Source: SHYR01 sp034406555 (GTDB lineage: Bacteria > Chloroflexota > Dehalococcoidia > UBA2979). Taken from it: DNA of 21,094 bases. Each line of letters starts with the position of its first letter. The stretch's first letter is position 1. Under the pieces are notes generated by a model that was not told the DNA's origin, searched no databases, and saw only the letters and a list, made by a program, of their open reading frames with translations. Location: assembly GCA_034406555.1 (NCBI GenBank), contig DASCRM010000129.1, positions 1-21,094 on the forward strand. The letters are read 5' to 3'. Position numbers and translations under genes: made by a program. Of this stretch, positions 9,558 through 17,427 are shown piece after piece.

Positions 9558-10052
9558 ATGCAATCAACTATCGGACGGCTCACCATCGGCATGTTGGCGG
9601 TCGCGGCGATCGCGTTCGTCGCGTGTAGCGGCGACGGCGACGGCGACGGCGATTCGGCGGCTGCGGCATCCGCCGCTACTCAGGCACCCGCGGCGACACA
9701 GGCAGCGGCAGCAGCCGCTACGGGCAACGTCGGCGTCAGGCTCACCGAGTGGGGCCTCGAGCCTGCGCAGACCAGCATCGCGGCCGGCGAAGTCACCTTC
9801 GACGTCTCTAATGCCGGTGGCGTGCCGCACGAGCTCGTCGTGATCCGCTCGGACGCCGGCCCCACCGCACTGCCGGTGGCAGCCGGGGCTGCCGACGAGT
9901 CTGGCCTCGATGTCGTCGGGCGCAGCGACATGATCCAGGGCGGTGGCTCGGAGGCTGTGACGTTCACGCTCACGGCTGGTAGCTACGTGCTGATCTGCAA
10001 CATCCCGGCCCACTACAGCCTGGGTATGTCGGCGGCGTTCACCGTCAACTAG
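9558..10052 (+). CDS. Lipoprotein-like blue-copper (cupredoxin) protein
   Basis: The 164-residue protein has a signal peptide with a lipobox-like FVAC at 20-23, so Cys23 is likely lipidated. A flexible linker follows, with a GD repeat (25-32) and an Ala/Gln/Thr-rich stretch to about residue 55, then a cupredoxin domain of about 105 residues. Type 1 copper ligands are visible: His91 (V-P-H-E-L) and a C-x4-H-x4-M loop with Cys147, His152 and Met157. Such proteins carry single electrons on the outer face of the membrane. It is divergent from the oxidase operon, whose CuA subunit has no fused cytochrome c, so it is a candidate direct electron donor; this is inference from context. A very strong ribosome binding site (GGAGGGG) suggests high expression. 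A hairpin 38 bp downstream ends the transcript. Confidence 0.9.
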   Translation: MQSTIGRLTIGMLAVAAIAFVACSGDGDGDGDSAAAASAATQAPAATQAAAAAATGNVGVRLTEWGLEPAQTSIAAGEVTFDVSNAGGVPHELVVIRSDAGPTALPVAAGAADESGLDVVGRSDMIQGGGSEAVTFTLTAGSYVLICNIPAHYSLGMSAAFTVN

Positions 10053-10090
10053 CGGTTGCGGTCACCCGCCAGCGGCGCTACCGCGCCGCG

Positions 10091-10125
10091 ACTGCCCCTC
10101 CGCAACATGCTGACGGAGGGGCAGT
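10091..10125. terminator. Bidirectional hairpin terminator between convergent genes
   Basis: A perfect 12-bp stem (10091-10102 pairs with 10114-10125) has an 11-nt loop. It sits midway between the stop of the blue-copper gene (10052, plus) and the stop of the crotonase (10143, minus). GTTCTGT follows on the plus side without a long T-run. Confidence 0.82.
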
Positions 10126-10142
10126 GTTCTGTGCTCGTGCCG

Positions 10143-10940
10143 CTAGCGCCCCTTGAACAGCGGGTCGCGCTTCTCCATAAAGGCCGTACGTGCCTCGCGC
10201 CCGTCCTCGCTGCCGAACGCTTTGCCGATGTTCTGCAGCTCGTAGCGCGCGTGCGCTTCGAGGTCGATGCGCGTCGCGTTCCGCACCACGCGCTTCGTCA
10301 GCCGCCCGGTGATCGGGGAGAGCTGAGTCAGCTGTTGGCAGTACTCTGCGAAGCGCGAAGCGAAGCGTTCGTCCGGGACCAGTTCCCCGATCATTCCCAG
10401 CTCCAGCGCCTCAGCGCCGTCCACCGTGCGGTTCTCAAGCAGGAAGCGCATCGACTGCTCGTAGCCGACCGCCTGCGCCAGCGTCCACGAGAGACCGCCG
10501 TCCGGCGACCCGCCGATACGAGGGTATCCGGCGATCAGCCGCAGGCTCTCCGCGCCGATGCGGATGTCCGATGCCATCGCGAGCGAGAGCCCCGCGCCGA
10601 CCGCGACGCCGTTCACCCCGGCCACGATCGGCTTGTCGCATTGCTCACGCAGTACCAGCGGGAAACGTGAGACCCAGCCCAGGTCGTCGAGCTGCTGATC
10701 CTGCGAAGAGAGTGGCGAACCGCTTGGGCCGTCGGTCGGTGTCAGGTCCAGCCCCGCGCAGAAGGAGTCCTCGACGCCGGTGATGCCGATCACCCAGACG
10801 TCGTCGTCTTTCGCAGCCTCCTCGACGCCCGCGATGATCGCCCAGGCCAGCTCATCGGAGAGCGCGTTCTTCTTCTCCGGGCGGTTCAACGTCAGCGTCC
10901 GCACATGCCCGTCCTGGGCCACTTTCAGCACGTCACTCAT
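10143..10940 (-). CDS. Enoyl-CoA hydratase/isomerase family protein, isomerase-like active site
   Basis: The 265-residue crotonase-fold protein has oxyanion-hole segments F-C-A-G-L-D (60-65) and VNGVAVGAGLSLA (109-121). Neither glutamate of classical enoyl-CoA hydratase is present: the first falls at Ser119 and the second in the GYPRIG region (138-143). Instead a SPDGGLSW segment places Asp147 as in PaaG-type isomerases, where an aspartate shifts double bonds or opens rings. Isomerisation of an acyl-CoA is therefore more likely than hydration; the substrate is unknown. GGAGGTG lies about 5 nt before the ATG. It is 29 bp downstream of the LLM oxidoreductase on the same strand and probably cotranscribed. 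The C-terminal F-M-E-K-R-D-P-L-F-K-G-R is typical of the superfamily. Confidence 0.9.
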   Translation of the reverse strand: MSDVLKVAQDGHVRTLTLNRPEKKNALSDELAWAIIAGVEEAAKDDDVWVIGITGVEDSFCAGLDLTPTDGPSGSPLSSQDQQLDDLGWVSRFPLVLREQCDKPIVAGVNGVAVGAGLSLAMASDIRIGAESLRLIAGYPRIGGSPDGGLSWTLAQAVGYEQSMRFLLENRTVDGAEALELGMIGELVPDERFASRFAEYCQQLTQLSPITGRLTKRVVRNATRIDLEAHARYELQNIGKAFGSEDGREARTAFMEKRDPLFKGR

Positions 10941-10969
10941 TGCGCACCTCCGACTCTCATCTTGCGTTG

Positions 10970-12016
10970 TTACTCGTAGGGTTCGATCTCGGCGAGTTTC
11001 GCCATCAGCGTCAGAGCTTCGTCATCCTGCGTGCCCACCGTGATCCCGGTCAGCCCGCAGTCGCGGAACGCTGGGTAGCGTTCCTTGATGCGCGCGACGG
11101 GACCGACGAGGCAACCCTCGTCGATGTACTCGTCCGGCACCTCTTCGAGCGCCTCCGCCTTGCGACCAGCGAGGTAGAGCTCCTGGATGCGCTCGGCGGC
11201 CTCACCGTAGCCACGGCGGATCATCTGTTGCTTGTGGAAGTTCATGTCGGGGTGACCCATCCCGCCGACGTAAAGGGCGACTCCCGGCTTCTGGCGTCGC
11301 AGTGCCGCACCGACATCGTCGGTGATGTTCACGCTGACGCTCGTCTGGATCTCGAAGTCGGCGATCGACTTGCCGTTCCCGGCACGTTTGAAGCCCTCGT
11401 TCACCCACTCCATGTACTCCGGCATGCGCGAGGGCGTGAAGCCCAGCGGCAGTAGCCCGTCACCGAACTCTGCGGCCAGCCGCACATTCGACTCGCTGCC
11501 ACTGCCCAGCCAGATCGGCAGATTCGGGTTCGTGTGCAGGATCGACTTCAGTGGCTTGCCGAGGCCCGCTGAACCGGGTCCGACGTAGGGCAGGGTGTAC
11601 TCCCGGCCTTCGTGCTCGACCGGCTCCTCGCGTGCCCCGACCTTCTTCATGATCTGCATGTAGTCGCGCAGCATGTAATAGGGCCTGCCCCACGGCATCC
11701 CGTACCAGCCCTCCACGATCTGAGGGCCGGAGACGCCCAGCCCGGCGATCGCGCGCCCGCCGCCCGCGAGCGCGTCCAGGGTCTGCATCGCCATCGCCGT
11801 CGCTGCTGGGCTGCGCGCGGAGACCTGGATAATGCCGGTGCCCAGCCGGATGTGCTTCGTCAGCCCAGCCAGGTACGCAAGCGGCGTGATCGCGTCGGAG
11901 CCGTACGCCTCGGCCGTCCAGACCGAGTCGTAGCCCAGCTTCTCCGCCAGCAGCACGCGCTCGACGGGAAGCTGCATCTCCGGGCCCGAATAGCCCAGTG
12001 CCAGTCCTAGTTTCAT
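10970..12016 (-). CDS. LLM-class flavin-dependent oxidoreductase, probably F420-dependent (Rv3520c-like)
   Basis: The 348-residue luciferase-like monooxygenase fold starts at the ATG at 12016, which has a textbook AAGGAGG site 5 nt upstream; the extension to 12064 is non-coding in character. Characteristic segments are SVWTAEAYGSDA (31-42), IRLGTGIIQ (56-64), R-S-P-A-A-T-A-M (68-75), the TLDALAGGR-like stretch (79-88) and GLGVSGPQIVEGWYG (92-106). That last stretch is a hallmark of the mycobacterial Rv3520c-type F420-dependent family as I recall it. The enzyme would transfer hydride between F420H2 (or FMN) and an organic substrate. It is followed 29 bp later by an isomerase-type crotonase, suggesting joint action on an acyl-CoA or related substrate. 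F420 versus FMN cannot be settled by sequence alone. Confidence 0.88.
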   Translation of the reverse strand: MKLGLALGYSGPEMQLPVERVLLAEKLGYDSVWTAEAYGSDAITPLAYLAGLTKHIRLGTGIIQVSARSPAATAMAMQTLDALAGGGRAIAGLGVSGPQIVEGWYGMPWGRPYYMLRDYMQIMKKVGAREEPVEHEGREYTLPYVGPGSAGLGKPLKSILHTNPNLPIWLGSGSESNVRLAAEFGDGLLPLGFTPSRMPEYMEWVNEGFKRAGNGKSIADFEIQTSVSVNITDDVGAALRRQKPGVALYVGGMGHPDMNFHKQQMIRRGYGEAAERIQELYLAGRKAEALEEVPDEYIDEGCLVGPVARIKERYPAFRDCGLTGITVGTQDDEALTLMAKLAEIEPYE

Positions 12017-12216
12017 GGTGGCCTCCTTCTCGCCGAGTCGAACTCTACAGCAGCGTCGCGTCACGGGGCGACGAGAGCACCGTGAGGCGAGGATCTCCCG
12101 GTCCGAGAGCTGCTGCCCGGACGCGTTCGCACGCCCCCACGGGGGTCTGTCATCATGCCCTCGCAGGTGGCGGGAGGCTGGGGCTGAGTTCCGACTCGAC
12201 GGGTGAGGCCTCGAAT
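12017..12216. promoter_or_regulatory. Divergent intergenic region between LLM oxidoreductase and MFS genes
   Basis: This 200-bp stretch must hold promoters for both directions. Only the minus-strand ribosome binding site (12022-12028) and a GAGG at 12205-12208 ahead of the GTG at 12217 are clear. I see no convincing -35/-10 pair, and only a short 4-bp C/G hairpin near 12134-12145. Confidence 0.35.
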
Positions 12217-13428
12217 GTGAAGCCGTGGGCGGCCTTCGGCTTTCGCGACTACCGCCTGCTCTGGCTGGCGGCGCTCGGCTCCTTCTCGACGCGCCAGCTG
12301 CGGATACTTGTCGCGGCCGTCTGGCTGTTCGAGGAGACCGGCTCAGCGGAGCAGGTCGGGCTGCTGGGCGCCGTGCAGCTCGTCGTGCAACTGCCCGCGT
12401 TGCTCTACGGCGGCACGCTGGCCGATCGCGTCGACCGCCGTCGCCTGATGGCCGTCACGGAGGCGATCACCTTCGCTGTGGTCGCGGTGCTGGCGCTGCT
12501 CGCCATCAGCGCCCAGCTTCGCCCGGCGCACATCTACATCGCGACTGCGATTGGCGCCGTCACAGCCATGCTCGGGCAGCCTGCGAGGAATGCACTGATG
12601 CCGATGGTCGTGCCGCGCACGCACATCGTGCAGGCAGTCACCACGAACAACGTGATGCAGCAGGTCGCGGCCGTGATCGCCCCGCTGCTCTTCGCGGTGC
12701 TGGCCGAGACCGTCGGCCTCACCTCGGCCTTCGTCGCGACGGCGATCGTGGGCGCGCCCAGCGTGCTGCTGCCGCTCGCCATCGCCTCGCAGGGCAGGGC
12801 GGAGCGGACGGTCGCGCAGGGCTCCGTGCTGCGCGAGACGTGGGAGGGGTTGAAATACGTCCGCCGCCACCCGCTGCTGCCGGGCATCTACCTGATGGAT
12901 ATCGGCGTCACGGTCGTCACCTTCTACCGCCAGATCCTACCGGTGCTCGCATTCCAGCTCTTCCGAGGCGGCCCCGGCGCGGTCGGCGTGCTCACCGCCG
13001 CCAACTCCGTGGGAGCGATCGCCGGAGGCGTGCTCGTGCTCTTCCTCGCGCCGTTCCGGGCGAAGGGCATGCTCGTCGTCTACGCGACCTTCGTCTACGC
13101 GCTGCTCGTGCTCGTCTTCGGCCTCAGCTCCTCGCTGCTGATGGGTGCCTTCGTGATCGCGGGCCTCGGTGCAGCCGATGCGATCACCGTCGTCGTGCGT
13201 CAGGCGACGGTGCAGCTGACGACGCCCGCGGAGATGCTCGGCCGTGCGAGCAGCGTGCAATCGGCTGCGGCGCAGACGGCGAACAACATCGGCACGCTGG
13301 AGGTGGGGCTGCTGGCGGGCGCGATTGGTGCCAGCCACACACTGCTGATCGGGGGCGCGCTCGCACTCGTAGCGACCATCGTGATCTGGCGCTCGGTGCC
13401 CGCGATTCGGGACTACCGTTACCCATAG
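12217..13428 (+). CDS. Major facilitator superfamily transporter (MFS_3/EntS-like exporter)
   Basis: The 403-residue protein has about twelve hydrophobic helices. The start is taken as the GTG at 12217 (MKPWAAFGFRDYRLLW), because family members begin with a short F-x-D-Y-R-x-L-W segment just before helix 1. The frame upstream to 11998 is Arg/Pro-rich and overlaps the divergent gene. MFS motif A is present in the loop between helices 2 and 3 as GGTLADRVDRRR (65-76). The resemblance is to proton-driven exporters of the EntS/multidrug type; the substrate cannot be inferred. It precedes the catabolic operon by 96 bp on the same strand, so coexpression is possible, though a small hairpin lies between. 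Confidence 0.88.
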   Translation: MKPWAAFGFRDYRLLWLAALGSFSTRQLRILVAAVWLFEETGSAEQVGLLGAVQLVVQLPALLYGGTLADRVDRRRLMAVTEAITFAVVAVLALLAISAQLRPAHIYIATAIGAVTAMLGQPARNALMPMVVPRTHIVQAVTTNNVMQQVAAVIAPLLFAVLAETVGLTSAFVATAIVGAPSVLLPLAIASQGRAERTVAQGSVLRETWEGLKYVRRHPLLPGIYLMDIGVTVVTFYRQILPVLAFQLFRGGPGAVGVLTAANSVGAIAGGVLVLFLAPFRAKGMLVVYATFVYALLVLVFGLSSSLLMGAFVIAGLGAADAITVVVRQATVQLTTPAEMLGRASSVQSAAAQTANNIGTLEVGLLAGAIGASHTLLIGGALALVATIVIWRSVPAIRDYRYP

Positions 13429-13493
13429 GTCCCGCCCGGATTCCGCGAGCGAGTCTCGGAAGCGCTAATATGCGGCCGACGTAACCAAATTGT

Positions 13494-13508
13494 GGGCCGC
13501 AGCGGCCC
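13494..13508. promoter_or_regulatory. Short GC palindrome before the MmgE/PrpD gene
   Basis: GGGCCG-CAG-CGGCCC forms a 6-bp stem with a 3-nt loop, 65 bp after the MFS stop and 16 bp before the GTG start at 13525. It could be a weak terminator for the MFS gene, a regulator site, or a 5' leader hairpin. Confidence 0.35.
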
Positions 13509-13524
13509 GGACAGGTGGTGAGAC

Positions 13525-14910
13525 GTGAGCGCAACAGAACGAGTCGTCAGCTTCGTAGTCGAGACCGACGGTAAGGTAATTCCCGACGAAGCACGCGAGT
13601 ACGGTCGCCGAGCGCTGCTCGACACTGTCGGCGTCACCCTCGCCGGCGTCGATGAGCCCTCGGCCGAACTCTCGCGCCGCATCGTCCAGTCCGAGGGCGG
13701 GGAGGGCCAGGCGACGGTGATCGGTTCCGCGTTGCACGCCCCGCTCGGCGCAGCAGCGCTGGCAAACGGCACGGCCGGCCACGCGCTCGACTATGACGAC
13801 GTGACCGCCTCCATGACCGGACACCCCTCGATCCCGCTCGCCCCCGCCGTACTCGGCGTCGGCGAGATCGAGGGCGCCAGTGGCTACGACGTGGTCAGCG
13901 CCTTCGTGATCGGTTTCGAGGCGGAGTGCAAGGTCGGTCGTGGCCTCGGCCGCTCGCACTACGCGCGCGGATTCCACCAGACGACGACGCTGGGCGCGCT
14001 CGGCTCTGCCGCCGCCTCGGCGCGCCTGATGCACCTCAACCATGAGCAGACCGCACACGCGCTCGGCATCGCCTCATCGATGGCGGGCGGGCTGCGTGCC
14101 AACTTCGGCTCGATGACGAAGCCGCTACAGGCCGGCAACGCCGCGCGTGGCGGGGTGATGGCCGCGCTGCTCGCCCGCGAGGGCTTCACCGGTGGCGACG
14201 AGATCCTCGACGGCCCGATCGGCTTCATCAACGCCTTCTCGCCGGCCGGCGACGCCGACATGGAAGCCGTCGATGGCTTCGGCGACGAATGGGAGGTGAT
14301 CAGCCCCGGCATCAGCGTGAAGAAGTACCCGTGCTGCTTCGTCACCCATCGCCCGGCCGACGCCACACTGACGCTGGTCGAACAGCACTCACTGACGCCG
14401 GAGATGGTCGACCATGTCGAGGTCCACGTACCGAACGGCGCGATCAGCTCCACCGGCCACGTTGGCCCGCTGATCCACTCGCGGCCGCAGACTGGCCTCG
14501 AAGGCAAGTTCAGCCTTGAATACGTCGTCGCCGCCTCGCTCTTCGACGGCAAGCTGAAGTTCGCGACGTTCGAGGATGACTCGGTGCAGCGCCCGGAGGT
14601 GCAGGCCTTCCTGCCGAAGGTGACGACCGTGCCGGACGCCGATGGGCACCCCGCAGCCGACAGCCTCGGCGGTGGCGTGAACATCGTCGAGATTCACACC
14701 ACCGACGGGCGCGTGCTCAGCGAGGCACTGAACGAGCCGCGAGGCGGCCCCTCAAGCCCGCTGAGCTGGGACGAACTGCTCGACAAGTACAACGACTGCG
14801 CGATCCGCACGCTGAGCGACGAAGCCGCGCAGCGGTCCGCTGAGCTGATGGTCGACCTGGACAAGATCGGGAACGTACGCGAGCTGACGAAGACCCTCTC
14901 GACGGCTTAG
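13525..14910 (+). CDS. MmgE/PrpD family protein
   Basis: The 461-residue member of the 2-methylcitrate dehydratase/aconitate decarboxylase-like family has GTAGHALDYDD (82-92) followed by GHPS (99-102). The region RANFGSMTKPLQAGNAARGG carries the conserved Lys of the substrate site, and the VKKYPCC-x3-HRP stretch sits near 270. These enzymes dehydrate, decarboxylate or isomerise small carboxylic or tricarboxylic acids. No 2-methylcitrate synthase or prpB lies beside it, so a PrpD role in propionate use is not supported; many homologues sit in CoA-catabolic clusters with unknown substrates. The GTG start has AGGTGG 6 nt upstream. The next coding region begins about 40 bp later, making this the first gene of the 13.5-21 kb operon. 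Confidence 0.9.
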   Translation: MSATERVVSFVVETDGKVIPDEAREYGRRALLDTVGVTLAGVDEPSAELSRRIVQSEGGEGQATVIGSALHAPLGAAALANGTAGHALDYDDVTASMTGHPSIPLAPAVLGVGEIEGASGYDVVSAFVIGFEAECKVGRGLGRSHYARGFHQTTTLGALGSAAASARLMHLNHEQTAHALGIASSMAGGLRANFGSMTKPLQAGNAARGGVMAALLAREGFTGGDEILDGPIGFINAFSPAGDADMEAVDGFGDEWEVISPGISVKKYPCCFVTHRPADATLTLVEQHSLTPEMVDHVEVHVPNGAISSTGHVGPLIHSRPQTGLEGKFSLEYVVAASLFDGKLKFATFEDDSVQRPEVQAFLPKVTTVPDADGHPAADSLGGGVNIVEIHTTDGRVLSEALNEPRGGPSSPLSWDELLDKYNDCAIRTLSDEAAQRSAELMVDLDKIGNVRELTKTLSTA

Positions 14911-14950
14911 CGGCCGTCTGAGCGATTCAGACCACGGCGGGGGGCGGAAG

Positions 14951-17395
14951 ATAGCCGGAGCACTCGACGACCTGCGCGTCCTCGACCTCACTGATCGCCT
15001 CGGTCAGTACTGCGGTCGCATGCTTGCCTCGCTCGGCGCGGACGTGATCCGCATCGAGCCACCCGGGGGCGGCACCGCGAGGCAGGTGCACCCGCTTGCC
15101 GCTGGCGAGCCGGAAGGCGAGAACAGCCTCGACTACTGGTTCAACAACCTGCGCAAGCGCTCCGTCGTGCTCGACCTCGAGACCGCAGAGGGGCAGCGGC
15201 AGCTCGCCGAGCTGGCGCAGGGCGCGGACGTGTTGTTGGAGGCGGAGACGCCCGGCGTCATGGCCTCGCGCGGGCTCGACTACGCGACGCTTTCCGCCGC
15301 CAACCCGTCGCTGATCTACACTTCGATCACCGCCTTCGGACAGGAGGGACCGCACGCCAGCCGCGCGTGGGCCGACATCACCCTGATGGGGGCCGGCGGG
15401 CAGATGTGGCTCTGCGGCTACGCCGACGGGCCGCCCGTGCGGTTGGCCGGCAGTCAGTCGCTGATGCAGGCGGGTCTCCACGCTTCGTACGCCACGCTGC
15501 TCGCGCTCTACCACCGTGACCTCACCGGCGAAGGCCAGCACATCGACCTCTCCACGCAGGACTGCGTCGCCACCGCACAGGAGACTGCGATCCAGTTCTG
15601 GGACCTGCGGCAGGAGTTGCGCGTACGCACCGGAGCGGAACGCCGCTCACCCGCCGCCGGGCCGTACCCCTGCGCCGACGGCGTCGTGCAGTGGATGGCG
15701 CCCGCGACAGCGAACGGCTGGCCGAACCTGATCGAATGGATGAGCAACGACGGCGTCGAGGGCGACTTCGGCACCGAGCAGTGGGAGGACGGCCCCTACC
15801 GCGTCGCCCACCTCGATGAGTTCGATGCCGCCTTCCTGCCGTGGGTGATGGAGAAGTCGAAGGACGAGCTCGACGCGCAGGCGCAGGAACACCACCTCAC
15901 GATCGGCCCGGTGCGCAACGTCGATGAGATCGTCGCCGACGCCCACCTCGCCGTGCGCGACTACTGGACGGAGGTCGAAGCCCCCAGCGGCGGCGCTCGC
16001 CACCGGCTGCCCGGCGTACCGGTGCGCATGGCGAAGACCCCGCTGCTCGCCGGCGGCCGCGCACCCACCCTCGGCGAACACACCGCCGAGGTGCTGGCCG
16101 AGCCCGCGCGCACGCCGGGCGGTCGCACCGCCCCCGAATCCGAACCCGTAGCCGAGGGTCGCGGGGCACTCGACGGCGTGCGGATCATCGACTTCTCGTG
16201 GTTCGGCGCGGGGCCGATGGGCACGAAGGTGCTCGCCGACCACGGCGCCGAGGTGATCCGCGTCGAGTCCGAGTACCGCCTCGACGGCCTGCGTCGCGCC
16301 GGGCCGAAGCGCGAGGGGCACGAGGGCCCGAACCAGTCCGGCTACTACAACGGCCACAACAGCTCAAAGCTCTCGACGCGCATCAACGTCAACAACCCCG
16401 GCGGACAGGAACTCGTGCGGAAGCTCGTCGCAGAGGCCGATGTCGTGATCGACAACTTCAACCCCGGCGTGATGGCCAAGTGGGGGCTCTCCTACAAGGA
16501 GCTGCGCGCGATCAAGCCGGACATCATCGGCGTGAACATGCCGATGATGGGCCTCAGCGGCCCGCGCATGGATGACATTGGCTTCGGCTCGACGCTCGTC
16601 GCGATGACCGGGTTGAGTGCGCTCACCGGCTTCGAGCAGCAGATGCCCGTCGGCGTCGGCACCAACTACCCGGACTACTCCTGCAACCCGTACCACACGA
16701 TCAGCGCCGTGCTCTCGGCCCTACACCACCGCAATCGCACCGGCGAGGGCCAGCACATCGAACTCGCCCAGTTCGAGTCCACGTTGCAGGTGATCGGCCC
16801 GGCGATCCTCGACTACACCGTCAACGATCACGTACCGGAACGCATCGGCAACCGCGACCCGCTCGCCACCCCGCACGGCGCATACCGAGCCGCCGGTCCG
16901 GCGACCGCCGCCGGCGAGGACGACCGCTGGATCGCGATCGCCTGCATGACGGACGAACACTGGCTCGCGCTCGTGGCGGAGATGGGCGCGCCGGAGTGGG
17001 CCGCCGATCCCACGCTAGGCACCCTCGATGGTCGCAAGGCCGTCGAGGAGGCGATCGAGGAGCAGCTCGCCGAGTGGGTGCGCACGCAGGATGGCTACGA
17101 GTTGACGGAGCGCCTGCAGGCGCGCGGCGTGCCCGCGGGCGTCGTGCAGGACGCCTCGGACGTACTCGACCGCGACCCGCAGATCGAGGCGCGCGACCAC
17201 TTCCCTCGGCTGATGCACCCGGAGGCGGGCGAAGCGGCGTACGACGCCCCGCCGGTGAAGCTCTCACGCACGCCGGGCGAACTGCACAGCCCCGCGCCCT
17301 GCCTCGGACAGCACAACGACATCGTCCTCCAGGGCCTGCTCGGCCTCAGTGACGACGAGTATCGCGAGTACAAAGAGGCAGACGTCTTCTTCTAG
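14951..17395 (+). CDS. Double-length family III CoA-transferase (CaiB/BaiF), two fused modules; apparent non-canonical ATA start
   Basis: The protein has two homologous CoA-transferase modules, about residues 4-395 and 405-814. The first canonical start (ATG at 15020) would cut off the first beta strand. The frame upstream encodes AGALDDLRVLDLT, which aligns with GALDGVRIIDF at the head of module 2, so coding clearly begins earlier. The frame opens after a stop at 14885-14887 and contains no ATG, GTG or TTG before 15020. ATA at 14951 sits where homologues have ATG, after a G-rich stretch. Module 2 keeps the expected catalytic Asp (Asp575 in NYPDYSCN); module 1 has Ser170 in the aligned S-Q-S-L-M-Q segment, with no Asp near. 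Both keep TGEGQHI. The enzyme probably moves CoA between an acyl-CoA and a free acid, activating the operon's substrate. Confidence 0.88.
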   Translation: MAGALDDLRVLDLTDRLGQYCGRMLASLGADVIRIEPPGGGTARQVHPLAAGEPEGENSLDYWFNNLRKRSVVLDLETAEGQRQLAELAQGADVLLEAETPGVMASRGLDYATLSAANPSLIYTSITAFGQEGPHASRAWADITLMGAGGQMWLCGYADGPPVRLAGSQSLMQAGLHASYATLLALYHRDLTGEGQHIDLSTQDCVATAQETAIQFWDLRQELRVRTGAERRSPAAGPYPCADGVVQWMAPATANGWPNLIEWMSNDGVEGDFGTEQWEDGPYRVAHLDEFDAAFLPWVMEKSKDELDAQAQEHHLTIGPVRNVDEIVADAHLAVRDYWTEVEAPSGGARHRLPGVPVRMAKTPLLAGGRAPTLGEHTAEVLAEPARTPGGRTAPESEPVAEGRGALDGVRIIDFSWFGAGPMGTKVLADHGAEVIRVESEYRLDGLRRAGPKREGHEGPNQSGYYNGHNSSKLSTRINVNNPGGQELVRKLVAEADVVIDNFNPGVMAKWGLSYKELRAIKPDIIGVNMPMMGLSGPRMDDIGFGSTLVAMTGLSALTGFEQQMPVGVGTNYPDYSCNPYHTISAVLSALHHRNRTGEGQHIELAQFESTLQVIGPAILDYTVNDHVPERIGNRDPLATPHGAYRAAGPATAAGEDDRWIAIACMTDEHWLALVAEMGAPEWAADPTLGTLDGRKAVEEAIEEQLAEWVRTQDGYELTERLQARGVPAGVVQDASDVLDRDPQIEARDHFPRLMHPEAGEAAYDAPPVKLSRTPGELHSPAPCLGQHNDIVLQGLLGLSDDEYREYKEADVFF

Positions 17396-17427
17396 ACGCT
17401 CGCCTCACGACCCCGAGGGAGAAGTCG

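Noticed and set aside
9629..9653. GGCGAC hexamer run as a regulatory or phase-variable repeat
   Set aside because: Only about four units, in frame, coding a Gly-Asp linker after the lipobox Cys; hexamer changes would not shift the frame.
12134..12145. C5-AC-G5 palindrome in the LLM/MFS intergenic region as a terminator or operator
   Set aside because: Only 4 usable stem pairs, and it lies between divergent genes where a terminator is not expected.
13466..13471. TAATAT as a possible -10 box before the MmgE/PrpD gene
   Set aside because: No acceptable -35 element at 16-18 bp; one AT-rich hexamer in GC-rich DNA is not enough.
12225..13484. 419-codon plus-strand frame overlapping the MFS gene
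   Set aside because: Arg-rich with no membrane pattern; the other frame gives a clear 12-helix MFS protein with motif A.
13525..14910. Calling this gene prpD of the methylcitrate cycle
   Set aside because: No methylcitrate synthase or methylisocitrate lyase is nearby and the context is a CoA-catabolic operon; the family is functionally broad.
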